Position numbers and translations under genes: made by a program. Below are positions 19,033-28,039 of a stretch of DNA of 64,000 nucleotides, piece after piece (position 1 is the stretch's first letter; every line of letters begins with the position of its first letter). The stretch comes from Natronococcus sp. AD-5 (lineage in GTDB: Archaea > Halobacteriota > Halobacteria > Halobacteriales > Natrialbaceae): the NCBI RefSeq assembly GCF_030734285.1, contig NZ_CP132295.1:959157-1023156 (forward strand), read 5' to 3'. The notes beneath the pieces were generated by a model. It was not told where the DNA came from. It searched no databases and saw only the letters and a program-made list of their open reading frames with translations.

Positions 19033-19427
19033 CTTTATCGCCTCAATTGCGACCGTTCCCGGCGGACTTCGACTTCTCCGGTAGAGAGTTCCCTGCTACT
19101 ATACGAGATGTACAACGCTTCGAGCGCAGCGTTTGTCTCCCGGTTCTACGTTTAGGTACTACCTCGTATACGAAATAGCTGACACCGAAAATCACGAGAG
19201 GAGATCCCTAGATGAGCAACCATGGCCATATCATCTCACGTATCTACATGACTGTACTGTGGAGAATAGAATATGTAAAAACGAAAAACGAGCATGGTGA
19301 ATTAAAAGAGAGGTTCAGCGGCGGCTATCGAGTCTATTGTGCGCTAAACAAGATCCTCAGTATTAGGGGGATCTCCTTTCGACTAGCCAGGAGCTTCTCG
19401 GAAAATCTGCATAGAAAATTCATACAC
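19033..19427. other. Intergenic region between copB and the DUF305 gene
   Basis: About 395 bp without a convincing gene. An 83-codon plus-strand frame at 19212-19463 overlaps the end of the DUF305 gene, is rich in basic and hydrophobic residues unlike haloarchaeal proteins, and is not called. The copB promoter must lie in the part near 19033-19120. Confidence 0.5.
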
Positions 19428-20132
19428 TCAACAATCCCAGTCGTCTTGCCACTCTTCCATTAGTTCGATCTCGTTTTGTTGAACTTCGATGATGTCCTCT
19501 GCGACATTGGCGACGCGCTGAGATTCACCCTCATCGAGGACGTGCTCGGACATCATGACTGCACCTTCGTGATGGCGAGCCATCTGTTCGACAAAGAGGC
19601 AATCAAACTCTTGGTCCTCAGCACGGCGAAGTTCTCGCTTGTCGTCGTGTGTCATCATGTGCTCCCGTGGCATCATCTCCTCCATCTCGTCGGGGTGCAT
19701 CCCGTCGTCCATATCATCATCATCATCGTGCATCCCATCTCCCATGCCATCGTCACGCATCATACCATCCATCTGGCGAGACATCACACCGCCCACCTCG
19801 TCACAGCCAGCACCATCCGCCTCTTCGAGCAACTCACACATGAGATCGATCTCCGCCTCTTGGTCCTCAATGATTTCCGTCCGGAGATCAAGTAATTCCT
19901 GGCGATCCGTACGCTCTGGAACGAGTTCAGCCATGTGAATCGCCTCTTCGTGATGCATGATCATCATCCGCATGAACATGACATCGACATTGTTGAACTC
20001 CGAGTCCTCATCGGGACTGGTATCGTCTTGTTCATCATCTTCTTGCGTTCCGGTGGCCGTGTAGCCCACGAATCCAGCGGTACTCGCCGCTCCAGTCGCA
20101 CAGAGGACCTGACGCCGTGTTGGATCAATCAT
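19428..20132 (-). CDS. Exported DUF305-family metal-binding protein
   Basis: 234 residues. N-terminal twin-arginine signal: RRQVLCATGAASTAGFVGYT at residues 6-25. Two DUF305 repeats follow: VDVMFMRMMIMHHEEAIHMA near 49-68 and DCLFVEQMARHHEGAVMMSE near 177-196. Each has the MxxHHxxAxxM motif. Between them is a very Met/Asp/His-rich stretch (MDGMMRDDGMGDGMHDDDD). DUF305 proteins are four-helix bundles often found with copper export systems; Met and His residues could bind copper outside the cell. It is transcribed with the broken four-helix Cys protein gene upstream, about 70 bp away. Confidence 0.87.
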   Translation of the reverse strand: MIDPTRRQVLCATGAASTAGFVGYTATGTQEDDEQDDTSPDEDSEFNNVDVMFMRMMIMHHEEAIHMAELVPERTDRQELLDLRTEIIEDQEAEIDLMCELLEEADGAGCDEVGGVMSRQMDGMMRDDGMGDGMHDDDDDMDDGMHPDEMEEMMPREHMMTHDDKRELRRAEDQEFDCLFVEQMARHHEGAVMMSEHVLDEGESQRVANVAEDIIEVQQNEIELMEEWQDDWDC

Positions 20133-20204
20133 TGTTGATTTCTTATCAATTATCGATTTGCTGTTTGTGTGATGTATTCACTGCTGGGGTCTGTTAGATC
20201 CGTT

Positions 20205-20575
20205 TCAGTGTTGCGGAGGGGAATTATGCCGATGCATGTCTCGACAGGAGTCGGCACACTCCCGCAGCACTTCGGCACAGACTTGGCAGTGGTCGTGATC
20301 GTGTGTTCGCACTCGTCGGCACACTCCTCGCAAGCCTCGGTGCACGTTTCTGCTAGATCACTGCTGTACCCGGAGTCGCGCGCCATGAACCGGGCGTGCA
20401 GCGTCGTGAGACCGGCGATGTCCCGACAGAGACGAATGCAGCGAGCCATCTCTTCGCCCATCCCAATACACTCGTCAGCACACCACTCGCACGCTTGAGC
20501 GGCTTCAAGGCAGTTATCGATACACTCCGCCATCCGGTCGTTCTCTCCAACGTGACTAATTTGAGTTAAGGCCAT
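20205..20575 (-). pseudogene. Four-helix-bundle Cys/His copper-binding protein (DUF326), frameshifted
   Basis: From ATG 20575 the product MALTQISHVGENDRMAECID... follows the intact paralogue at 24952-25299 through ACEWCADECIGMGEEMARCI and ACEECADECEH. Near 20295-20305 the frame changes: the expected HDHCQVCAEVLRECADSC and RDMHRHNSPPQH, ending TGA 20205-20207, lies in another frame, while the uninterrupted frame reads on with foreign sequence to 20150. One indel therefore breaks the last helix. Family members store Cu(I) by many cysteines inside a bundle. It lies between DUF305 and the truncated ISH8-like element. Confidence 0.75.
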
Positions 20576-20640
20576 CAAAACACGCTCCACCTGATCTCGG
20601 TATAAAACAAGGGCTGGAATATGCGACCTATTGAATGATT

Positions 20641-21417
20641 TTATAAATTGAACATCCGGGAAAGGTCGTCCACGACGTCGAAGATTTTCTTGCCTTCCAA
20701 GAGAATGGCGCGGCCGCGCCATTCCCGTAATTCCTCCGTCACAACCGGGTTTGCGCTCTTTTTCAACCGGCTCACGAAGTAGCCGTCGTTCTCGTCGATC
20801 AACGCGAACCGCCGGTACTTGAAGTAGGCGAGGTCGAAGATCGCTAGCCGTCCTTTCAGCCACGGTCCTGTGTTGAACGACGTGCTGTCGTGCGTTTTCT
20901 CGTCTGTGACGCTGAAGTGTTCGACCGTCTGGTCGGTGACGTTGTGGAGCAGGTGGAGCTTCGCTCCAGCCTGCTCCTCGTGACGTGCTTTGTACTCTTC
21001 AGAGAGCAACTCGTGCAACCGCAGGACGGTTCCATCAGCGATCATCAAGTCTCGAAAGCGGTCGAACTCATCAGAGACGGTGTGAGGGACAGCGACCTCG
21101 TCGAACCCGTATTCGACGAGGTCGCGGAGGTATTCTGCGAGCGTCGGAGTCAACCGCTGATAGAAGCCGCCCGGAGAGAGTGACTCGTCAGCAGTGGAGT
21201 TGTAGGTACGTCTGAAGGCCGCAAGCGTTCGGCTTCGCCGCAGGCGAAAGCCGAACGCGAACGACCAGACGAGTGGTGGGATCTGAATCTTCCCCTCGTG
21301 CTCGACCACGCCGACGGCATCGGCGTGGTCTTCGAGCGCTTCAAAGGGAAGGAGGTTAGTGAGACGGCGTTCAATGTGACGTGAGGAGGGTTCGGTGTGC
21401 ACAGCTGTCACCTCCAC
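20641..21417 (-). mobile_element. Truncated ISH8-like (IS4 family) transposase
   Basis: From GTG 21417 (an in-frame ATG at 21492 would lie in the upstream repeat) the ~258-residue product carries the N-terminal half of an ISH8-type DDE transposase: LTNLLPFEALEDHADAVGVV, YNSTADESLSPGGFYQRLTP, LIADGTVLRLHELL (first catalytic Asp) and RLAIFDLAYFKYRRFALID (second Asp). It ends ...VVDDLSRMFNL with a stop at 20641. Full-length relatives run to about 430 residues with a third catalytic Glu that is missing here, so it cannot transpose itself. The right boundary carries the 133-bp palindrome-ended segment also found at 48410. Confidence 0.8.
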
Positions 21418-21428
21418 ATTCCTTCCGC

Positions 21429-21600
21429 GCTCTTGTGAGGAAGATTGTTGGCAGTGATAGCCCGTCCTGTACTGGGTCGGGTGAAGCGTCATCTTAGTCG
21501 GTGATGACTGCTGTCCCTGCGTACCATATCGGTTCAGCGTGGCAGCAAAACCGCCAGACGGCTCTCCACCAACAATGTACTCCCGAAGAGCGTTCCTTCC
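21429..21600. repeat. Left end of the ISH8-like element with 133-bp inverted-repeat segment (copy A)
   Basis: Segment 21444-21576 begins ATTGTTGGCAG and ends CTCCACCAACAAT, i.e. inverted ends, and is 133 bp long. Copy B at 48410-48542 has the same length and ends. Similarity extends a little beyond on both sides (CGCTCTTGTG on the left, CCGAAGAGC on the right). It covers the region upstream of the transposase start, so it is the 5' end of the IS. Confidence 0.7.
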
Positions 21601-21686
21601 GAAAAGTAGCTCCGATAAGCCGCCGCTGTCATGCGGTTCTTGGCTTAGCTAAAGACGGATGCGTCTCTGCCTATTCAGATGTGTCC

Positions 21687-22406
21687 TCAGTGATCGTGGC
21701 CATCGTCATCGTGACTATCCTCATTGTCGCTACCATCCTCACCCTCCTGACCGTCGTCATCGTTCTGACCGTCGAGTGCGCCTCTCACCGCTTCATTCAG
21801 GTCTGCAAGCTTTCCGCGGATGGCTTCGGACTTCTCCGAAGGCGGCTCTTCAAGTGCAGGTTGGGCACCCAGATCGGGCTGGCCGACAACGACGCTGCCG
21901 ATCATCCCGGCTGACTCGTGGGGAACGCAATAATAGTGGTACACGCCCTCGGTTTCGAACACGTGATCGAAGGTTGCTTCCGCTTCCGAAAGAACGCCGC
22001 TATCCCAGGCGGCTGCCTCATCGGGGACGAGTTGCGGTTCGTCATTATCCGAGTGATAAGCGGTCGCAGAGTGACTCCCACTCTCGTTTGTCCACGTGAC
22101 GCTGCCTCCCTTTTCGATCCAAACGACGTGCGGTTCGAAGTGATCCCCGGAGTCGGTAGTAGTCATCGACACCTCAGCTTCCGCCGACGGACTGTCGAGT
22201 TCCTCACCATGGCTTCCATGGCTACCTGAGTCCTCTTCGTGAGAATTGTTGTGGTCGCTTTCCTCGTCACTCTGGTCATCGGTGTCCTCGTCTTGATCGC
22301 TGTTACTCTCTGGCTGGTCACTCTCGGTTAGACAACCAGCGAGTCCAATCCCGATTGCACCGCTGGCGATACCAAGCACAGTTCGTCGAGATGTCTCATC
22401 AGTCAT
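21687..22406 (-). CDS. Halocyanin (membrane-anchored type 1 blue copper protein)
   Basis: 239 residues. N-terminal twin-arginine (SRRTVLGIASGAIGIG) followed by the lipobox LAGC at residues 22-25, so export by Tat and lipid anchoring are predicted. A Ser/Asp/His linker precedes the plastocyanin domain (about 80-175). Copper ligands: His in FEPHVVWIEKGGSVTW, then YHYYCVPHESAGMIG with Cys, His and Met. An unusual C-terminal tail of ~60 residues (LNEAVRGALDGQ..., then Asp/His-rich SHDDDGHDH) follows the domain. Halocyanins carry electrons in the haloarchaeal membrane; the acidic His tail may bind extra metal (inference). Confidence 0.9.
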   Translation of the reverse strand: MTDETSRRTVLGIASGAIGIGLAGCLTESDQPESNSDQDEDTDDQSDEESDHNNSHEEDSGSHGSHGEELDSPSAEAEVSMTTTDSGDHFEPHVVWIEKGGSVTWTNESGSHSATAYHSDNDEPQLVPDEAAAWDSGVLSEAEATFDHVFETEGVYHYYCVPHESAGMIGSVVVGQPDLGAQPALEEPPSEKSEAIRGKLADLNEAVRGALDGQNDDDGQEGEDGSDNEDSHDDDGHDH

Positions 22407-22664
22407 CGTTTTCCCAGAAGGGCGTTAGCCCAACGCTGTTTTCCTTATTCGGGGTATAATGATGTCTGAATCACACACAGGTGTTTGCTATCTCTACCAT
22501 TTGGACTCTTCCAAAATGAGTGATTCCGACGTAGATAGAACTGAGAAACCGCCGTCTATGTCAAGCCGACCTATGAGACGCTCGGGAGTTCGTGATGATA
22601 GTACTCCCACTGGCCATTACTCTGCAACCATACCGTTAAGCCGATTCGAGTAGTAGTGTTTTAT

Positions 22665-23081
22665 ATGGGATATACTATACAATTATCCGTGACTGGTGAG
22701 TTCGACGAGGTCGTCGATGTCACAATCACTTTGCTTCAAGACGAGGGGTTCGGCGTCCTTTGTGATATTGACGTGCAGGAGACGCTCAAAGAGAAACTCG
22801 GAGAGGAATTCCAGCAGTATAGAATTCTCGGTGCGTGCAACCCAGCGCTCGCACACGAGGGATTGAACGAAGAGATCGAACTCGGTGCACTCCTCCCGTG
22901 TAACGTCCTCGTCTACGAAACTGTTGACGGGGACGTCGTAGTGAGTGCTGTCGATCCGCAGCAACTCGTTGGTATCGCTGACAACGAGGCGCTCGATTCT
23001 ATCGCAACCGAAGTCCACGATCGATTCGAGCGGACCCTTTCGACTGTCAATGACGAACTCCAATCCTCGTCGGAGGCCTGA
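22665..23081 (+). CDS. DUF302-domain protein
   Basis: 138 residues from ATG 22665 (an ATG three codons earlier at 22656 is also possible). DUF302 features: FDEVVDVTITLLQDEGFGVL near 12-31, DVQETLKEKLGEEFQQYRIL near 35-54, GACNPALAHEGLNEEIELGALLPC with the conserved CNP motif, then VLVYET. DUF302 proteins are small alpha/beta proteins that often accompany heavy-metal genes; biochemical role unknown. The SHOCT gene starts 6 bp downstream, so they are one operon. Confidence 0.85.
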   Translation: MGYTIQLSVTGEFDEVVDVTITLLQDEGFGVLCDIDVQETLKEKLGEEFQQYRILGACNPALAHEGLNEEIELGALLPCNVLVYETVDGDVVVSAVDPQQLVGIADNEALDSIATEVHDRFERTLSTVNDELQSSSEA

Positions 23082-23087
23082 TTACCG

Positions 23088-23435
23088 ATGTCGTCCTCAA
23101 ACCAGCTCGATACTACTACGCTGATCCTCCTTCTCCTCGGAGTACTTATCGTACTACCGTTGCTCACGATGGGGATGGGGTTCGGAGGAATGATGGGATA
23201 CGGTGGAATGATGGGCTGGAACGGGGCTACCAGTGGCTGGTGGCCGCTCGTCGGAATGTTCGTTCCGCTCGTCTTTCTTCTCGTTCTGCTCGGCGGTGGA
23301 TATCTTATCCTTCAGCGTGCGACGGCAAATCATTCGGATCCTGCAATGGAGGAACTACGTAAAGCGTATGCTCGTGGCGATCTCACCGATGAAGAGTTCC
23401 AAACCCGCCGAGATAGACTCGAACGGTCAGAATGA
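23088..23435 (+). CDS. SHOCT-domain membrane protein, second copy
   Basis: 115 residues. Membrane helix LILLLLGVLIVLPLLTMGMG near 12-31, a Met/Gly-rich loop (FGGMMGYGGMMGWNG near 33-47), helix VGMFVPLVFLLVLLGGGYLI near 55-74, and SHOCT motif MEELRKAYARGDLTDEEFQT near 89-108. Closely related in layout to the protein at 6865-7221. The gene begins 6 bp after the DUF302 gene. The Met-rich loop may face outside and bind copper, which is inference. Confidence 0.8.
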   Translation: MSSSNQLDTTTLILLLLGVLIVLPLLTMGMGFGGMMGYGGMMGWNGATSGWWPLVGMFVPLVFLLVLLGGGYLILQRATANHSDPAMEELRKAYARGDLTDEEFQTRRDRLERSE

Positions 23436-23460
23436 GGGCACAACGGTGATCTTGCTATAA

Positions 23461-24495
23461 TTAGCTGTTGTTCGACTTACAAGGATCTTGACTGTGATCC
23501 TCTTTTCCGGAAGGCCACTTCCGTTCGTCGGATTCGACGATACCGAGCAGTATTCGCCGACGTTTACTCAACGTATCGAAGGAGGAGGCGAACTCTTCGT
23601 CAGAAACGGTCGGAATACCACCCTCGCGGAGGGCATTGAGGTCGGGTAACGAAGGTGTTCGGTCCGCAGGATCAACAAATGTTTGATGAAGCGTTTCGAG
23701 GTAGTTCTCAATACCTTTGCGAGCGTTCCGGAGAACAATCTCGTTCGGTTGATGTGGTTCCGAGATGCCGAATCTGATGAGCGATAACGCCTCGTCTAGG
23801 GCCGCGATTTCGACGGTCGGGGATCGCTTGTCGTGAGCGCTGTGAAAGTAATGAAGAACGGGGTAGGCATTGTGGTTCTCTGTCAGGATCGTAAGCTGTG
23901 TTACGAAACCGTTCAGCGGCAGGTCGAGCCCTCGAAACTCCTCGCCGTCCCAGGCCGTTCGAACGATTTCCTCGCTATGCGTTCCGAATCCACTAACGTT
24001 GTTAGCGAACGCCCGTTTCTGGGTAACCGCATCCAGTACGGAAAGCGTATACGTGACGCTGAGCGTCACGAAGAGCAACCCGCTTCCTGTTGCGAGTACC
24101 GTAATAACCTGCCAGATCCCCTCCCGGGGAGCGAAATCACCGATACCTAACGTAAAGATGGTGTATCCGGTGAAATAGATCCGATCGAACCACGACACGG
24201 ATCCACGATCGAGCGTGTCAATGAGGGCGCTCTCGGCTCCGGCGAAGATCAGCGTCCATCCGCTCCAGAGCAGTACGATCCATACCGTGAGGCTCAGTAC
24301 GAAGATCAACAGTCCCGAGAGACTCAGCAATCGTTCGTTCTGCGCACCGATCCGACGGAGTGATCGCCACGTCCACGCCATCAGCCGAGACGTAAGTGGA
24401 CCAGCACCTCCCTCGACCCAGAGTGTCGTCCAGAGGAGATCGACGATGGTTCCAAGGAGGAGGACAACGCCGATGGTGAGATAGACCAGGTTCAT
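23461..24495 (-). CDS. Two-helix ion channel with cytoplasmic domain
   Basis: 344 residues. Membrane helices near 3-25, 57-84 and 128-152; the pore loop TIFTLGIGDFAP at residues 112-123 is a K+ channel-type filter with LGIGD in place of TVGYGD, so selectivity may be altered. No RCK domain follows; the C-terminal 180 residues are soluble and helical with DUF-like features (NAYPVLHYFHSAHDKRSPTV). It is convergent with the SHOCT gene (25 bp apart). The family resembles ion-channel proteins of haloarchaea with an uncharacterised C-terminus. Confidence 0.75.
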   Translation of the reverse strand: MNLVYLTIGVVLLLGTIVDLLWTTLWVEGGAGPLTSRLMAWTWRSLRRIGAQNERLLSLSGLLIFVLSLTVWIVLLWSGWTLIFAGAESALIDTLDRGSVSWFDRIYFTGYTIFTLGIGDFAPREGIWQVITVLATGSGLLFVTLSVTYTLSVLDAVTQKRAFANNVSGFGTHSEEIVRTAWDGEEFRGLDLPLNGFVTQLTILTENHNAYPVLHYFHSAHDKRSPTVEIAALDEALSLIRFGISEPHQPNEIVLRNARKGIENYLETLHQTFVDPADRTPSLPDLNALREGGIPTVSDEEFASSFDTLSKRRRILLGIVESDERKWPSGKEDHSQDPCKSNNS

Positions 24496-24516
24496 AGCCG
24501 TTCGGTAGTGTTCTGG

Positions 24517-24894
24517 TCAGGGGTTATCCGTGTTCGATCCACTGGGAGCTCCGCCGAAGGGTAATAGCGACGCGATATAGAAATTGTACCCGGCCAGTGA
24601 AGAGACCAAGACTCCGACGATCACGGCGTTCCAGCGTTGCACGCCGTCTATCCCGAAGAGAAACGGCGCTATTACAAGCCACGACCCAAGTAACGTATTC
24701 GCCCCTGCGGCGATTCGGGTAACTTCCCGCTCGTCTCGTTCAACATACCGAGTAGATATGGATAGAATCCCGATTAGAGCACCTGTGATTGCGATATTCC
24801 ATTGATACATAGCTGGTACGTGGAAAACGAACTGCGTAGCAAGTAACCAGAAACCGAGGAGCAGAGTGAGGGCCGAAAACGTCCTTGTCAGCAT
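24517..24894 (-). CDS. SPW-repeat membrane protein
   Basis: 125 residues, four predicted membrane helices in two repeats. Each repeat carries the SPW-type turn (WLLATQFVFHVPAMYQWNIA near 17-36 and WLVIAPFLFGIDGVQRWNAV near 73-92), with the conserved Trp-Asn ahead of the second helix. The repeats are about 55 residues apart. SPW proteins are small membrane proteins of unknown function. It is upstream of the channel gene on the same strand, with a 21-bp gap, so they are probably cotranscribed. Confidence 0.75.
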   Translation of the reverse strand: MLTRTFSALTLLLGFWLLATQFVFHVPAMYQWNIAITGALIGILSISTRYVERDEREVTRIAAGANTLLGSWLVIAPFLFGIDGVQRWNAVIVGVLVSSLAGYNFYIASLLPFGGAPSGSNTDNP

Positions 24895-24951
24895 TGTAGG
24901 GCAAAGAATCGGTTAGGTTCTCGTTCTCCGCTTCCCGCCGCAATCAGCGGA

Positions 24952-25299
24952 TCAGGCTGACGCCATGTTTCGACAACTCTCGGCGCACTCGCGCAGCACG
25001 TCGGCACACACCTGACAGTGTTCGTGATCGAACTGCTCGCATTCGTCGGCGCACTCCTCACAGGCGTCTGCGCACGTCTCCGCGAGGTCAGCGTGGTACC
25101 CGGAATTCCGGGCCATAAAGCGAGCGTGTAGCGCCGTGATATCGGCGACGTCCCGACAGAGACGGATACAGCGCGCCATCTCCTCGCCCATTCCGATACA
25201 CTCGTCGGCACACCACTCGCAGGCCTGTGCCGCTTCGAAGCAATTGTCTGTACACTCCGCCATTTCGTCGTCCATGTGGTCAATCTGGGTTAGCGCCAT
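24952..25299 (-). CDS. Four-helix-bundle copper-binding protein (DUF326/Csp-like)
   Basis: 115 residues with 14 or so cysteines spaced for a Cys-lined four-helix bundle: CTDNCFEAAQACEWCADEC, MARCIRLCRD, TCADACEECADECE, HCQVCADVLRECAESC. This spacing matches the cytosolic copper storage protein class and DUF326. It would bind several Cu(I) ions inside the bundle. Intact here, while the copy at 20205-20575 is broken; identity between them is high over the first 85 residues. The gene is the upstream neighbour of the SPW gene on the same strand. ATG start at 25299. Confidence 0.88.
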   Translation of the reverse strand: MALTQIDHMDDEMAECTDNCFEAAQACEWCADECIGMGEEMARCIRLCRDVADITALHARFMARNSGYHADLAETCADACEECADECEQFDHEHCQVCADVLRECAESCRNMASA

Positions 25300-25562
25300 C
25301 GCATATCATCAGTCGGCGCGACCCGACTTTGTTATCGTCAACCCAAGTCGAGAGAATAATTAGTGAGACGGAGGTAACACCGTTCAGTCGAACAGGGATA
25401 ATCAATGAGATGGGATGCAACATAGTGTTTTATGGCTGAAACAGCGCTGGAATCCCACTATCTCTTCGTTCAAGCAGCGTAGATCGCAGTAATCTGTGAT
25501 TCTGGCTTTGCTTTCGGCTGCAGGCAGCGGAGTTGAAGACGCGCCTCCTCGTACGCTTCGAT

Positions 25563-25865
25563 ATGATTGATGCGTCGCTGCAAACGGCGAGCATCCTGTT
25601 CGCCATCATCGGCGGGACGGCAGCCGGCGTACTGTCCCTCCTTCTCTGGGGTATCCTCCGCGAAACGCCGTTCGGAACGATAGTCGCGCTGCTCACACTG
25701 ACGCTGTCTGGAGTGATCCTCTATCACGTCTTCTTGATTATCGCCGGCGGAGAATCGATCTTTCTCGATACGCTCCGGAGTGCGATGCACACCGTCGTCG
25801 CAATTTTTCTGTTGCTAGTGATCGCCACGCACGAGCAAATCCAGCAGAGTGTTTCAGGGAGTTGA
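25563..25865 (+). CDS. Small membrane protein paired with a winged-helix membrane regulator
   Basis: 100 residues from ATG 25563 (the frame also opens at 25533). Three hydrophobic segments: ASILFAIIGGTAAGVLSLLL, IVALLTLTLSGVILYHVFLI and TVVAIFLLLVIATHEQIQQ. No metal motif. The next gene starts 6 bp downstream (GTG/TTG region at 25872), so the two are one unit, in which this may be the sensing or membrane partner. Family unknown. Confidence 0.65.
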   Translation: MIDASLQTASILFAIIGGTAAGVLSLLLWGILRETPFGTIVALLTLTLSGVILYHVFLIIAGGESIFLDTLRSAMHTVVAIFLLLVIATHEQIQQSVSGS

Positions 25866-25871
25866 TAATCA

Positions 25872-26462
25872 GTGGTTGAATTGCCACTGTTTGCCGTATA
25901 CAATCTCACAGTAGGCGCTGTCACGGGAATCGGGTTGTTGTATTTCCTCTTTTTCAGGCCGACTGTCGTTGACTACCACCGCTATTTGCTGTTAACGATC
26001 TCGGGAATACTGCTGTTTCTCGTCGGTGGTCCGATAGTGGAATTGCTGTTCCCGCCGGTAGTACATTGGGTGCACGGTGTCGCGTCGGTGCTCGTCGTGA
26101 TCGGTCTGTACAGTCCGGTGAAAAGCGATTTGCGTCAGGAAGCCTGGGCCGGTCTTCTGCTCCAAGATCCCGCACAAGTTCGCCAGGTAGACGAGTGGAT
26201 GCTTCCCGTTGATGATGCGATCCTCGGTCTCTTCCACTCGAAGGATCTCGTTCTGACACCGGCCATCATCGCGTACAACATTGACTACAGTCGAGAGGAA
26301 GTGAACCGTCGATTAGTCGAATTGAAGTCTCGTGGATTTGTTACGAAAGCTGAACGAGGGAAGTATCGTATCACGGGCCTCGGAAAACAGTACATAGAAG
26401 GAACGGTTCCTTGCGAAGGGTTTGGTTGTCTACGCTCTCTCTGGAGCCACCGTACCAATTAA
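25872..26462 (+). CDS. Membrane protein with C-terminal winged-helix domain
   Basis: 196 residues. N-terminal half: three membrane helices (AVTGIGLLYFLFFRPTV, YLLLTISGILLFLVGG, VVHWVHGVASVLVVIGLYS). Residues ~110-190 form a DNA-binding-like winged helix: LHSKDLVLTPAIIAYNIDYS-type sequence (ILGLFHSKDLVLTPAIIAYN), helix REEVNRRLVELKSRGFVTKA, wing GKYRITGLGKQYI. This layout is known from haloarchaeal membrane-bound transcription regulators. The C-terminus holds CEGFGC, a possible metal or redox pair. Cotranscribed with the preceding small membrane gene. Confidence 0.7.
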   Translation: MVELPLFAVYNLTVGAVTGIGLLYFLFFRPTVVDYHRYLLLTISGILLFLVGGPIVELLFPPVVHWVHGVASVLVVIGLYSPVKSDLRQEAWAGLLLQDPAQVRQVDEWMLPVDDAILGLFHSKDLVLTPAIIAYNIDYSREEVNRRLVELKSRGFVTKAERGKYRITGLGKQYIEGTVPCEGFGCLRSLWSHRTN

Positions 26463-26592
26463 CATACTCACCCAATCTTGAATATGGCCTCATTAGGTCG
26501 CACTTCTCTGTTACGGAAAACTGATCACTCGCTGCACTGGGGTGCGGATATTTGACCAAGATAAAATGAAACCAATGACACGGCGATAAGGA

Positions 26593-26709
26593 TCACCACA
26601 TTAACACAGTATCTGTTGAGAGGGTACTAGTAAGGCCGAGAACGCCAAGTGCAAATAGAGTTACTCCAATCAGCATGGTCGCAAATTGGTGAAAACGTAG
26701 AGTAGGCAT
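26593..26709 (-). CDS. Possible 38-residue single-helix membrane protein
   Basis: ATG 26709 to TGA 26593 gives MPTLRFHQFATMLIGVTLFA..., one clean membrane segment (MLIGVTLFALGVLGLTSTL) with a short charged start. Coding is plausible for haloarchaeal DNA, but the gene is too short for a firm call; no neighbour on the same strand forms an operon with it. Confidence 0.35.
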   Translation of the reverse strand: MPTLRFHQFATMLIGVTLFALGVLGLTSTLSTDTVLMW

Positions 26710-26755
26710 TGACTCGACTTAGGTCGTGTTGTTAATTGTCAGGAAGATAGTCTCG

Positions 26756-27739
26756 TCACTGTCGAAGTTTCTCACATTCTGATCGTTGATCATAGTCGGT
26801 CCAAAACTTTCTCGCTGGCGTCCATCCGATCGTTTCCTATGTTTTCAGGAACGTTAGATTTGAGAAAATGGGTGATCGCGTCTTGCCGAACTGGATAGGG
26901 CTCAACGAGGAAGGACACGCATGTGAGCGCTCGATAGGTAGCGCGTCACACTCCTCAAGATCCCGATCGTGAGGACAGTTATCGCCGTATACACACGGAC
27001 GCGTATACTGATAAACGATCGTTCGGCCAAGCGTTAGACTCAAGCGATCGATTTCGTCGCAAACAGTGGCTTGTGTTCGTACTGATCGCGGACTCCGGGG
27101 TGGTTGACCGAGAGCCAGCATCCAAGACCTCACAAACTGAAGCGTTCAGTGCGACAAGTCGTTTACTCTTTCGCCCATTCTTGAGTGAGGAGCTTTCCTC
27201 AGGTCAGTGAACAAGAGTGAGATACTGTCGTCAACGTTGTAGTCGTCAGTATCCAGTCCCGTGGCTGCTCCGATGCGAAGTCCAGTATGCCAGAGAACCT
27301 TCATCAGCGCATGCTCCAAGCGCGTATAACGATATTGATCGAGAAAGTTCAATATCTGATGGGCACGATCTGGATTCAGCAACTCGGATCGAGTATCAGC
27401 TTCAGTTGTCGTCGGAAGAATGATCTTTTCGTCGAGTCCTGGCTCTACCGCATCGATCATCGCACAGAAGCGGAGGAACATTCTCTGGGTTGCTAACTGC
27501 CCCTTCATGCTGGCTGTTGCGAGCCCATCTTCGTTTCTGCGCTTCACTCGGAATCGGTGGATGTCTCGCCCGGAGAACTCGTCGAGATTGTCGATTCCGT
27601 CTTGTCCGCACCACAGCACGAACTGCTTGAGACGATATCGGTGAGACTGGATCGTTGCGTCTGCGAGTTCGTGACGCCGTTCGTCGAGGTACATCTGCAT
27701 CGCCTCCGCTGGTTCGAGTGGTTCGAGGTTGTCTGCCAT
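26756..27739 (-). pseudogene. Phage-type tyrosine recombinase (integrase), heavily frameshifted
   Basis: The N-terminal 197 residues are open from ATG 27739: SAM-like core-binding domain (YLDERRHELADATIQSHRYR), catalytic domain with HTGLRIGAATGLDTDDYNVD (first Arg in TGLR). From about 27150 the rest is spread over other frames: RLVALNASVCEVLDA, then DQYEHKPLFATKS, VYQYTRPCVYGDNCPHDRD, CPSSLSP, AITHFLKSNVPENIGNDRMD and finally YDQRSECEKLRQ with the catalytic Tyr, ending TGA 26756. At least four frame changes are needed, and the HxxR motif reads IQFGK instead of HAVRR. It is dead and marks an old element boundary. Confidence 0.8.
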
Positions 27740-28039
27740 GGTCTCTCATTAAAGGCAAAGACAAGAGATCTCTAAACGCAACTCTTGGCGCTTCTCGCGC
27801 ACACTAACAGCTGGATGAGACCCCGGAACATTTTGGACGTTCCCTGTCAGACTTTGTCCTGCTTTCCGACACGCACATAAGGAATTAAAATTCGTGATAA
27901 CCGCAGGGCTTGGATATACTCAGGCGTACACAACAAAGTTAATTTGTCAGGCTTCATCCATAGCCTCTCTGTCTGTTTGGAGGGAGATCCGACGGCTCAG
28001 TCGGTGCGTATGGATGAATTATCAATAAATTATAAGAAT
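27740..28039. other. Intergenic region, no gene seen
   Basis: About 300 bp, AT-richer than its neighbours, without a supportable frame. It holds the upstream region of the integrase remnant and short direct AT-rich words (ATTAAAATTCGTGATAA; TATCAATAAATTATAAGAAT). Confidence 0.5.

Noticed and set aside
19212..19463. 83-codon gene upstream of DUF305
   Set aside because: Overlaps the DUF305 3' end, basic composition, no family signal.
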